A stretch of 64,000 nucleotides of DNA from Sutterella sp. AM11-39 (GTDB lineage Bacteria > Pseudomonadota > Gammaproteobacteria > Burkholderiales > Burkholderiaceae_F): assembly GCF_003472385.1 (NCBI RefSeq), contig NZ_QRLV01000009.1:1-64000 (forward strand). Direction: 5' to 3'. A program made the translations under genes and the position numbers. The notes beneath the pieces were generated by a model, which did not search any database, was not told where the DNA came from, and saw nothing but the letters and a program-made list of their open reading frames with translations. Below are positions 1 through 9,217 of this stretch, one piece after another; the stretch's first letter is position 1, and each line of letters opens with the position of its first letter.

Positions 1-9
1 ATTAAAGCG

Positions 10-40
10 AACCCCCGTTGGAGTCTCTCCTTCGGGGGTT
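10..40 (+). terminator. Intrinsic terminator of a gene upstream of the window
   Basis: An 8-bp perfect stem (AACCCCCG at 10-17, CGGGGGTT at 33-40) encloses a 15-nt loop. The T-run after it is short. It probably ends a gene lying left of the window. The reading frame of the following exporter is open through this hairpin, which is one reason for choosing the internal start of that gene. Confidence 0.65.
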
Positions 41-134
41 TCGTCATTTCTGCATTCGCACAGCGCATTTGACTTGCCGCAGGTGTATCCTTTCTCATCC
101 TTTTCATTCCGATCATCCGCGGAGTTTCGGGAAC

Positions 135-944
135 ATGTTGGAACTGCTTGAATATTTGGTGCTTGGTATCGGCGTCGGTACGGTCGGTGCTCTTCTCGGT
201 TTAGGCGGCGGTTTTATTCTTGTTCCGATTTTCATGCTTTTCATGATTGCCCCGCACGGCAGCACCTTTACGACGGTGCAACAGGTGGTTGGAACAAGCC
301 TCTTTGCAGTTTTCTGTAACGCCATTTCCGGAACGTTTGCCTACATTCGCCAACGACGCATTCTTATGCGGGCGGCTGTACCGTTTGCATTGGCCACCTT
401 GCCCGGCGCATTTCTGGGCGGTTATCTGTCCGAATGGTTCTCCGGCCCCGGCTTTTCGCTCGCCTTCGGCATCCTGATGGTCTTTATCGGCTACATCATG
501 TATTCGAAGTCCCGTGGCAAGGCCGCCAACAAAAGCGTGGAGGACTGGGATCCGGCAACCGCTCGATTCAACATGCCGCTTGGCGTTTTGTGTTCCTTCT
601 TTGTAGGCTTTCTGTCTTCCATCTTCGGCATTGGCGGCGGCATTGTTCACGTTCCCATGATGGTATTCGTTCTTGGGTTTCCGCCGCAGATTGCGGTTGC
701 GACATCCACTTTCGTGCTTTTCGTAAGCGCAGTTATGGGGGTTTCAAGTCACGCTCTGCTCGGGCACATCATTTGGGGACCGGCCTTGATGATCGGTGCC
801 GGAGCCGTCATCGGCGCTCAACTTGGTGCCAAAATCGCCAAAAAGAGCAAACCGCGACTGCTTGTGGTTTTGCTTTCGATTTTGGTCTTTTTGATCGGTC
901 TGCAGTTCATCTGGAAAGGAGCCGTCGGACTCGGCTGGTTCTGA
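135..944 (+). CDS. TauE/SafE-family membrane exporter
   Basis: A 269-residue integral membrane protein of the TauE/SafE (DUF81) family, whose characterised members export sulfite, sulfoacetate or related organosulfur anions. Two half-repeats are visible, each with a Gly-rich motif: GLGGGFILVP near residues 21-30 and GIGGGIVHVP near 165-174, a hallmark of the family. Hydrophobic helices fill most of the chain. The frame is open further upstream, but that would run through a terminator hairpin and a non-membrane Cys/His-rich stretch. The ATG at 135 has GGAG ten bases before it and gives the usual family length. It converges on the MFS gene, with a terminator between them. Substrate unknown. Confidence 0.85.
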   Translation: MLELLEYLVLGIGVGTVGALLGLGGGFILVPIFMLFMIAPHGSTFTTVQQVVGTSLFAVFCNAISGTFAYIRQRRILMRAAVPFALATLPGAFLGGYLSEWFSGPGFSLAFGILMVFIGYIMYSKSRGKAANKSVEDWDPATARFNMPLGVLCSFFVGFLSSIFGIGGGIVHVPMMVFVLGFPPQIAVATSTFVLFVSAVMGVSSHALLGHIIWGPALMIGAGAVIGAQLGAKIAKKSKPRLLVVLLSILVFLIGLQFIWKGAVGLGWF

Positions 945-956
945 AAATGTTTCAAC

Positions 957-990
957 AAAGAGTCGCCCCAACGGTCGGCTCTTTTCTTTT
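957..990. terminator. Terminator between convergent genes
   Basis: AAAGAGTCG (957-965) pairs with CGGCTCTTT (976-984) apart from one G-T wobble and is followed by a T-rich stretch. It sits 12 bases after the exporter stop and just before the stop of the opposing MFS gene, so it may serve both. Confidence 0.65.
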
Positions 991-998
991 CGGAAAAC

Positions 999-2231
999 TC
1001 AGTCTGACGCACTCAGAGATTTCTTGGGCAAAAGAAATGCGGCCAATCCGATCAGCGGCAGGAATGCAATGACGGTGAACACGCTCTGTAGTCCCATGGC
1101 GTCGGCAGCCGAGCCAAAGAGAGCTGTCGCAATGCCGCCCATGCCGAAACTCACCCCGAAGAAAACTCCCGAGACCAAGCCGACATGATTCGGTGCGGCA
1201 TTGAGCGCGCAGACAAGAATGGCTGAAAAAGCCGACGACATGATGAATGACACGGCCAAAGCCAAAAAGACGAATGTCTGAAGTCCGACGTGAGGAATCA
1301 AGAGCGTGAACGGTGCGGCGCCGAGTATCGAAAAGAGAATGACGGCCCGACTGCCGAAACGATCTGTCAGCGGGCCGCCTGCGATAGTGCCGACCGCACT
1401 CATCGCCAGAAAACCGAAAAGCACGTATTGGCTGGCTGATATGGCCATGCCGAACGTGTCGATCAAATAGAACGTCAAATAGTTCTGCAGGCAGGCAATG
1501 TAGACCTGTTTGGAGAACATCAGCAAAAAGAGAACCACGAAGAGCACGGTAAGAGGTCGACTGATCGTCTGTTTCTTCGTATTTCTCAGGAGTTGTTGGG
1601 GTTGCCGTCTTTGCCGAGCGGCCGCCAATGTGCCGACCCGCAGCATCACAACCGCAGCCAAGCCAGCGGCAATTCCGAACCAGGCAATGCTCGCCTGCCC
1701 GTAGGGAATCACGACGAAAGCGGCCGCCAGCGGTCCCAAAGCCATACCGGCGTTTCCGCCGACCTGAAATACCGATTGAGCCAATCCTTTGCGGCCGCTG
1801 GAAGCAAATTGAGCGATTCGTGTAGCTTCCGGATGGAACACGGCCGAACCGAATCCGAGAAAGGCTACGGCAAGGAGCATGGAAGCAAAAACGGATGCCT
1901 GAGACAAGGCCACCAGACCGACAAGCGTACAGCACATGCCGATGGCGAGCATGTACTTGGTCGGGTGTTTGTCGGTTGTGAGTCCGACCAAAGGCTGTAG
2001 AAGCGAGCTTGTAACCTGAATCACCAAAGTAATGAGGCCCACTTGTGTGAACGTCAGGCCGTGCGCATCGCGCAGAATCGGCAACGCAGCAGGAATTACC
2101 GATTGGATGCCGTCGTTTAGGAAATGTCCGAGGCAGACCAAAAAGAGCAGACCGTAGGCGGTTTGTTTGGCAGATTTTGTTGGACGTTGCGTGCGCATTT
2201 CGAATGTCGTAACACTGTTGTCAGACGGCAT
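999..2231 (-). CDS. fsr: MFS transporter, fosmidomycin-resistance (Fsr) type
   Basis: A 410-residue major facilitator protein with about 12 hydrophobic segments. It closely matches the pattern of E. coli Fsr: HFLNDGIQS in the first helix, LLQPLVGLTTDKHP in the helix 2-3 loop, FHPEATRIA, then GLAQSVFQVGGNAG. Fsr exports fosmidomycin in E. coli; the natural substrate is unknown. The first ATG (2231) gives an N-terminal tail of about 25 residues before helix 1. An ATG at 2198 is also possible; neither has a strong ribosome binding site. The gene is divergent from the phosphate transporter at 2353, and the Pho-box-like repeats lie between the two starts, so co-regulation is possible but unproven. 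Confidence 0.85.
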   Translation of the reverse strand: MPSDNSVTTFEMRTQRPTKSAKQTAYGLLFLVCLGHFLNDGIQSVIPAALPILRDAHGLTFTQVGLITLVIQVTSSLLQPLVGLTTDKHPTKYMLAIGMCCTLVGLVALSQASVFASMLLAVAFLGFGSAVFHPEATRIAQFASSGRKGLAQSVFQVGGNAGMALGPLAAAFVVIPYGQASIAWFGIAAGLAAVVMLRVGTLAAARQRRQPQQLLRNTKKQTISRPLTVLFVVLFLLMFSKQVYIACLQNYLTFYLIDTFGMAISASQYVLFGFLAMSAVGTIAGGPLTDRFGSRAVILFSILGAAPFTLLIPHVGLQTFVFLALAVSFIMSSAFSAILVCALNAAPNHVGLVSGVFFGVSFGMGGIATALFGSAADAMGLQSVFTVIAFLPLIGLAAFLLPKKSLSASD

Positions 2232-2243
2232 AGCCAGGCCGTG

Positions 2244-2283
2244 TTGTCATGGTTTTGTCATCTTGTCTTAGTGGCTTTGTCAT
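2244..2283 (+). promoter_or_regulatory. Candidate PhoB-binding repeats (Pho box)
   Basis: TTGTCAT occurs at 2244-2250, 2255-2261 and 2277-2283, that is at 11-bp spacings (11 and 22). PhoB boxes are direct 7-mers of the CTGTCAT/TTGTCAT type spaced by 11 bp. The array lies 70-110 bp before a PiT phosphate transporter. The position between divergent starts also allows an effect on the MFS gene. PhoB itself is not in the window. Confidence 0.7.
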
Positions 2284-2352
2284 GTTTCGAGCGCACACTG
2301 CGCGCCGAGAACCTCTCGACAAAATCATATTCCTTCAAGACAACAACAAGCC

Positions 2353-4572
2353 ATGGAACACTATTACATTGCCTTGCTGGTCTTTTTGGGCCTGCTGGCT
2401 GTTTTTGACCTATTCGTCGGCGTGAGCAACGACGCCGTCAACTTCCTCAATTCTGCTCTCGGTTGCCGCATTGCCTCGTTTAAGACAACGATGTTCGTCG
2501 CGAGCATCGGCGTGATGTTGGGCGCCACATTCTCATCGGGGATGATGGAAATCGCCCGTTCCGGTGTCTTCAACCCGCAAATGTTCACCTTCCACGAAAT
2601 CATGGTGATTTTCTTTGCGGTCATGGTCACCGACATCATCTTGCTTGACACATTCAATTCACTGGGCCTGCCGACATCGACGACCGTGTCAATTGTGTTC
2701 GAATTGCTCGGCAGTGCACTTGCCGCTGCCGCATTTACGCTTTTGGCCGACGGCAAATCGCTGGCCGATGTGGCCGAATACATCAACAGCTCTCGGTCGC
2801 TAACGATCATTTCGGGCATTCTGATTTCGGTGGCGGTGGCGTTTGTCACCGGCACTGTTGTGCAATACATTGCGCGACTGATCTTCACTTTCAATTTCGA
2901 AAAAATGTATCGCCGTATCGGCGGTGTCTACGCGGGGCTGGCCATCACGGCCATTTTCTACTTCTTAGTCATGAAGGGCGCCAAGGGTGCTAGCTTCATG
3001 CGCCCCGAATGGATCGACTTCATGAGCAACAACACGTTGCCGATTGTGGCAACGCTCTTTGTGGTGCTCTCGATTGTCTTCCAGCTTCTGATCCTTATCG
3101 CCAACGTTAACGTCTTCAAAATCATCATCTTGGCCGGTACCTTCGCGCTGGCATTTGCTTTTGCAGGCAACGACCTGGTCAACTTCGTCGGCGTGCCGCT
3201 CGCCGCGCTGGACTCCTACAACGAGTGGGTGGCTTCGGGAGCCGCTGCCGACACTTTCACGATGGAAGGCCTGCTCAAGCCCACGGTTGCCAACACGTTC
3301 CTGTTGCTGTTAGCAGGTCTTGTGATGGTGCTCACATTGTGGTTCTCCAAGAAAGCCCAGATTGTGATTCAGACCTCGATCAACCTGTCTTCGAGCAACT
3401 CCGGTGAACACGAACAGTTCGGCAGCTCTTTGCCGGGCCGTATGATCGTGCGCGCCAGCATGGGCTTTGGTCGTCTCGTCAATCAATTTATTCCCATGGG
3501 AGTCAAAAAGGGCATCGACAGCCGTTTCGAGCCCAAGAAGTTACTGCATGGCGAAACGCCGCTGCCGTTTGACTACGTGCGCGCCTCGATCAATCTGGTC
3601 GTGAGCGCCGTGCTGATTGCATCGGCAACGAGCCTGAAGCTTCCGTTGTCGACGACATACGTGACCTTTATGGTTGCGATGGGTTCAAGTTTTGCCGACG
3701 GTGCCTGGGATCGTGAAACCGCTGTTTATCGTATCTCGGGTGTATTGACCGTGATCAGCGGCTGGTTTATCACGGCGCTATGTGCTTCGACCATGGCTGC
3801 AGTCGTTTGCTGGCTGACGCTTTGGGGCGAGGGCATTGCCGCATTGATCTTTGCCGTGGGTTCCGTGTTCCTTCTCGTACGATCCAACCTCAAGGCCAAG
3901 CTCGATACGGTGGATATGCGTGCCGATCTTGATACGCGTTACGACGCTCACAAGATGCAGCAACTTGTCGAAGAGCGCACGGAAGTCAATTTTGAAAAGA
4001 CGGTTGCCGTATTCGGAGAACTTGTCGATAAGTTCCTGGCTGACAAAGAGGCTGATCTGCGACAAATCAAAACGGACAGCAATGAGTTGTTCGACAAGAT
4101 GAGTGCGGATCGCGGCCTGTACTACCGCATGGCCAATTCAAGCTTCAAGCCCACCAACAAGGACTTCGACGCTCGCTACTGCTATTACCGCATTTCGACC
4201 AATATGCGAGAAGTCGGTCGTTCGTTGCAATCTTTGGCCAAACTTGCGACCGATCACGTCGCTAACCGCCACCGAATTTACCAGGGCGAGCTCAAGAACG
4301 AGCTGCAGAATCTGGCGCAGTACCTTAAGCAGATCTCGACCGGGGAAGACGGTAAGCTGAATTTGCGCAATGTCATGCTGCATGCCGATGAGGCGAGCAA
4401 TCGCATCGATGCGTTGCAGGCTGAACTGCTGCGCCGTATCCCGGACGACAAGCTGTCGGTACGCGGTTGTGAGCTTTACCTGAATTTCCTTGTGTTTGCG
4501 CGTGAGTTCATCAACCGCTGTTCCATCGTTGCGGTGTTGTCCGGACAGTTGGATGAGATTGCTCAGCGTTAG
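2353..4572 (+). CDS. Inorganic phosphate transporter, PiT family, with PhoU-like C-terminal domain
   Basis: A 739-residue PiT-family transporter for inorganic phosphate. Residues ~1-510 form the membrane part with the two PiT signature repeats: SNDAVNFLNSALGC near the start, and GNDLVNFVGVPLAALD mid-protein, plus STTYVTFMVAMGSSFADGAW. Residues ~520-739 are soluble, helical and charged, resembling PhoU-type regulatory bundles fused to some long PiT proteins (inference). It is a close paralogue of the gene at 9218-11557. Upstream lie Pho-box-like repeats; a terminator follows. No clear Shine-Dalgarno is seen before the ATG. The substrate class is secure; the role of the C-terminal domain is not. 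Confidence 0.88.
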   Translation: MEHYYIALLVFLGLLAVFDLFVGVSNDAVNFLNSALGCRIASFKTTMFVASIGVMLGATFSSGMMEIARSGVFNPQMFTFHEIMVIFFAVMVTDIILLDTFNSLGLPTSTTVSIVFELLGSALAAAAFTLLADGKSLADVAEYINSSRSLTIISGILISVAVAFVTGTVVQYIARLIFTFNFEKMYRRIGGVYAGLAITAIFYFLVMKGAKGASFMRPEWIDFMSNNTLPIVATLFVVLSIVFQLLILIANVNVFKIIILAGTFALAFAFAGNDLVNFVGVPLAALDSYNEWVASGAAADTFTMEGLLKPTVANTFLLLLAGLVMVLTLWFSKKAQIVIQTSINLSSSNSGEHEQFGSSLPGRMIVRASMGFGRLVNQFIPMGVKKGIDSRFEPKKLLHGETPLPFDYVRASINLVVSAVLIASATSLKLPLSTTYVTFMVAMGSSFADGAWDRETAVYRISGVLTVISGWFITALCASTMAAVVCWLTLWGEGIAALIFAVGSVFLLVRSNLKAKLDTVDMRADLDTRYDAHKMQQLVEERTEVNFEKTVAVFGELVDKFLADKEADLRQIKTDSNELFDKMSADRGLYYRMANSSFKPTNKDFDARYCYYRISTNMREVGRSLQSLAKLATDHVANRHRIYQGELKNELQNLAQYLKQISTGEDGKLNLRNVMLHADEASNRIDALQAELLRRIPDDKLSVRGCELYLNFLVFAREFINRCSIVAVLSGQLDEIAQR

Positions 4573-4610
4573 TTGCAAAAGCAAAGACGGCAACAGTCGG
4601 TTTTGACAAC

Positions 4611-4642
4611 AAAAAGCGTCGATCTTCGGATCGGCGCTTTTT
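4611..4642 (+). terminator. Intrinsic terminator after PiT gene
   Basis: A 14-bp stem (4611-4624 with 4629-4642, one G-T wobble) carries a TTCG tetraloop and ends in TTTTT. It sits 38 bases after the transporter stop. Confidence 0.9.
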
Positions 4643-4670
4643 GTTTGATATGCCTTTTCCTTGCGGAAAT

Positions 4671-4699
4671 AAAAAAAAACGCGACACCGAAGTGACGCG
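4671..4699 (-). terminator. Intrinsic terminator after tRNA-Asn
   Basis: Read on the minus strand, CGCGTCAC and GTGTCGCG (4680-4699, one mismatch) enclose a TTCG loop and are followed by nine T residues. It lies 35 bases downstream of the tRNA 3' end. Confidence 0.85.
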
Positions 4700-4733
4700 C
4701 TCTTTCCTTCCTGCAACCCTCTGAAAGAAGAGG

Positions 4734-4809
4734 TGGCTCCCCGAGTTGGGCTCGAACCAACGACCCACGGATTAACAGTCCGTTGCTCTACCGACTGAGC
4801 TATCGGGGA
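4734..4809 (-). tRNA. tRNA-Asn(GTT)
   Basis: A 76-nt cloverleaf on the minus strand. The acceptor stem is TCCCCGA (4803-4809) with TCGGGGA, the D-arm contains AGCTCAGTCGGTAGAGC, the anticodon loop is CTGTTAA with anticodon GTT, the T-arm carries GGTTCGAACCC, and CCA is encoded (4734-4736). It stands alone with its own promoter and terminator. Confidence 0.97.
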
Positions 4810-4822
4810 ATGCAGAAGCAGA

Positions 4823-4851
4823 ACTATATAGGTGTTTTTGAGTTTTGGCAA
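4823..4851 (-). promoter_or_regulatory. Sigma-70 promoter of tRNA-Asn
   Basis: Minus strand: -35 TTGCCA (4851-4846), a 17-bp spacer, and -10 TATAGT (4828-4823), 14 bases before the tRNA 5' end. Confidence 0.75.
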
Positions 4852-4968
4852 GTCTTTTTCGGAGAAAATTCGCCATTCAAGACGATTTTCAGCAAAAATC
4901 GTGCTCAATACTTCTCTAAGTCTATGAAATTTAAAGACTTATAATAAAGATTTAAACTAACGAAAGAG

Positions 4969-5007
4969 AAAAAGAAAATGCCGTCGCCTTGTGAGAAAGA
5001 CGACGGC
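4969..5007 (-). terminator. Intrinsic terminator after aminotransferase
   Basis: Minus strand GCCGTCG (5007-5001) pairs with CGACGGC (4986-4980), followed by a T-rich tract. It lies 30 bases after the aminotransferase stop codon. Confidence 0.8.
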
Positions 5008-5036
5008 TTGAGGCCAGTCAGCCGATCGGTGCGCTA

Positions 5037-6239
5037 TCAGAGCACTTCGGCGATGGATTTGGCCACGTACTGCACATTGCGGGTGTTGAGGCCGCAAATG
5101 CAGATGCGACCGTTTTTGACGGCGTAGATGCCGTAGTCGGCTGCCAGCTTTTCAACCTGCTCGGGCGTCAACCCCGTAAAGGAGAACATGCCGGCCTGGC
5201 GCGTCACGAAGCTGAAGTCGCGCTTGGCACCGAGGCGGGCCATTTCATCGGCCAGCGCCTTGCGCATCGAGCGGATGCGTTCACGCATGCCGCCGAGCTC
5301 TTCCTTCCAGTGAGCGTACTTTTGCGGATCGGAAAGCACGCGCTCGACGATGTATGCGCCGTGAGCAGGCGGGTTGGAGTAGTTGCAGCGCACCACAGCC
5401 TTCAGCTGCGTCATTACGACGTCGGCTTCGGCCTTGCTCTGGCAGACGACCGTAAGGGCGCCGATACGTTCGTTGTAGAGGTTAAACGACTTGGAGAACG
5501 ATGTGGCGACCAAGAAGCTCATGCCGGAGGCGGCAAACATTCGAATTGATGCGGCGTCTTCGTCAAGACCGTCGCGGAAGCCCTGATAGGCCATGTCAAG
5601 GAAGGGGGTAAGACCGCCTTTCTGGCAGATTTCGATCACGACCTTCCACTGCTCTTCGGTGAGGTCGTAGCCCGTCGGGTTGTGGCAGCAGGAGTGCAGA
5701 ACCACGAGAGTCTTGGCGGGCAGGGCCTTGAGGTCTTCGACCATCGCTTCGAAGTTGAGGCTGTTGGTGGCGGCGTCATAGTAGCGGTAGGGTTTGATCT
5801 CGTAGCCAGCCATGCCGAGGATGGCGTTGTGGTTGCCCCAGGTGGGCAGCGACGTGGAGGCGACGCGCTCGCCGCAGATATGGAACATGAAGTCCATGCC
5901 GACCTTCAGAGCGCCCGTGCCGCCCAGAGTCTGGATGGTAGCGGCGCGTCCCGAGAGAACGATTTCGCTGTCGGCACCGAAAACCATCTGCTGGACATGC
6001 GCGCCGTAGCCGTCAAGACCGCTGATGGGCAGGTAGCTGTGCGGAATGCAAGCTTCGGCAAGAGCGGTTTCGGCTTCCTTGACGACGTCGAGCACCGGAG
6101 TGACGCCTTCGTCAGTCATGTATGCGCCCACACCGAGATTTACTTTTTGCGGGCGGGGATCCTGGCGGTAGCGCTGCGTCACGCCAAGGATCGGATCGGC
6201 AGGAGCAGCAACGAGGCTGCTGAACAAAGCATCGGACAT
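5037..6239 (-). CDS. tyrB: Aromatic amino acid / aspartate aminotransferase
   Basis: A 400-residue PLP-dependent class I aminotransferase of the AspC/TyrB type that exchanges amino groups between 2-oxoglutarate and aspartate, tyrosine or phenylalanine. The PLP lysine is near residue 250 in SFSKSFNLYNERIG. HNPTGYDL, the N-terminal NLGVGAY motif and the family length (about 397 residues) agree. ATG 6239 (MSDALF) is preferred because AGGG lies 8 bases before it; the ATG two codons earlier touches that site. AspC and TyrB are hard to separate by eye; TyrB-like aromatic activity would fit the nearby aroG but is inference. It stands alone, with a terminator downstream and a divergent uvrB upstream. 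Confidence 0.88.
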   Translation of the reverse strand: MSDALFSSLVAAPADPILGVTQRYRQDPRPQKVNLGVGAYMTDEGVTPVLDVVKEAETALAEACIPHSYLPISGLDGYGAHVQQMVFGADSEIVLSGRAATIQTLGGTGALKVGMDFMFHICGERVASTSLPTWGNHNAILGMAGYEIKPYRYYDAATNSLNFEAMVEDLKALPAKTLVVLHSCCHNPTGYDLTEEQWKVVIEICQKGGLTPFLDMAYQGFRDGLDEDAASIRMFAASGMSFLVATSFSKSFNLYNERIGALTVVCQSKAEADVVMTQLKAVVRCNYSNPPAHGAYIVERVLSDPQKYAHWKEELGGMRERIRSMRKALADEMARLGAKRDFSFVTRQAGMFSFTGLTPEQVEKLAADYGIYAVKNGRICICGLNTRNVQYVAKSIAEVL

Positions 6240-6417
6240 ATGCATCCCTGTTTAGTTGTTGTTGAAAATTTATCGTCCAATTTGTCCGGTCGGCTGCAAA
6301 CGCGTGTCGGAGCCGACGGCAACAACTAATATTAGACCTTTGGTGTGCGTACGGTTTGTTCCAAGAGGCGGAAATTATCAAATTGCGCACTCAATGCATT
6401 CGTAGAGAAGTGTTTTC

Positions 6418-8456
<2,039 letters not shown>

Positions 8457-8460
<4 letters not shown>

Positions 8461-9122
8461 CGAGAAAGAAGACGTACAGCCAGTTCGGGCAACTCGCTCA
8501 CATGCCGGGCCAGCGCTGCCGCTCCCCAGTCGGAGACGGCGGCGCCGCTGCCGGTGTAGCCCCAGGTGGCGGCAATGAATGGCACTTTCGCATTGGCGGC
8601 GGCCTGTGCGTCGCGCGCGTCGTCTCCCACGTAAACGGTTTCAGCAGCCGAATAACCCAGCGTCGCCATGGCGTGCAACAGCGCATCGGGCGCGGGCTTG
8701 GGCGCGGGAAAGCTTTGTCCCGACAAAATGCAGGCTGCGTGTCGGGCAATGCCTTTGGCTTCGCACAAGGGGCGGGCCAATTCAATGGCTTTGTTGGTCA
8801 CGATGCCCCATGCCAGTCCCATTTCGGTCAACCGTGCGAGCATGTCGGGCACTCCCTCAAAGGGCGTGCTGTCCTGCACCATGATCTGTGCGTAGTGCTC
8901 CAGAAAATCACGCCTGCTTGCTTCAAAGGCGCTTGCCGTGGGGGGCATGCGGAGTCCCGCCCAAATCATTCCCGCTGCTCCGCTGCCGCAGTGCTCGCGA
9001 AGTGCTTCGTAGGGAAGAGGCGCCAGTCCCGCGCGAGACCTCAGGAAATTGGCAGAGTTGGCCAATCCCGGGGCGCTGTCCATCAAAGTTCCGTCCAGAT
9101 CAAACAAAATCAGTCCGCGCAT
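8457..9122 (-). CDS. gph: HAD-family phosphoglycolate phosphatase
   Basis: A 221-residue HAD hydrolase of the Gph type, expected to dephosphorylate 2-phosphoglycolate formed during repair of oxidised DNA ends. Motif I is DLDGTLMDS with nucleophile Asp8 and acid/base Asp10, motif II is the Thr of IVTNK, motif III is the Lys of KPAPD, and motif IV is GDDARD. The frame is open 16 codons further upstream, but [13 protein letters not shown] at 9122 places motif I where the family has it. It converges on uvrB with overlapping stops. Substrate specificity within HAD phosphatases cannot be proved from sequence. Confidence 0.82.
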
Positions 9123-9152
9123 GAGCGTTGTTCCTTGTGTTCGGCAGGTCCA

Positions 9153-9191
9153 AAGAAAAGCCCCGCACAACAGAGAGGATTGTACGGGGCT
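9153..9191 (-). terminator. Intrinsic terminator after second PiT gene
   Basis: A 12-bp stem with one mismatch (9180-9191 with 9159-9170) has a 9-nt loop and a TTTTC tail on the minus strand, 27 bases after the transporter stop. Confidence 0.85.
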
Positions 9192-9217
9192 GCCATCAGC
9201 TTAAGAAATCGATCCGA

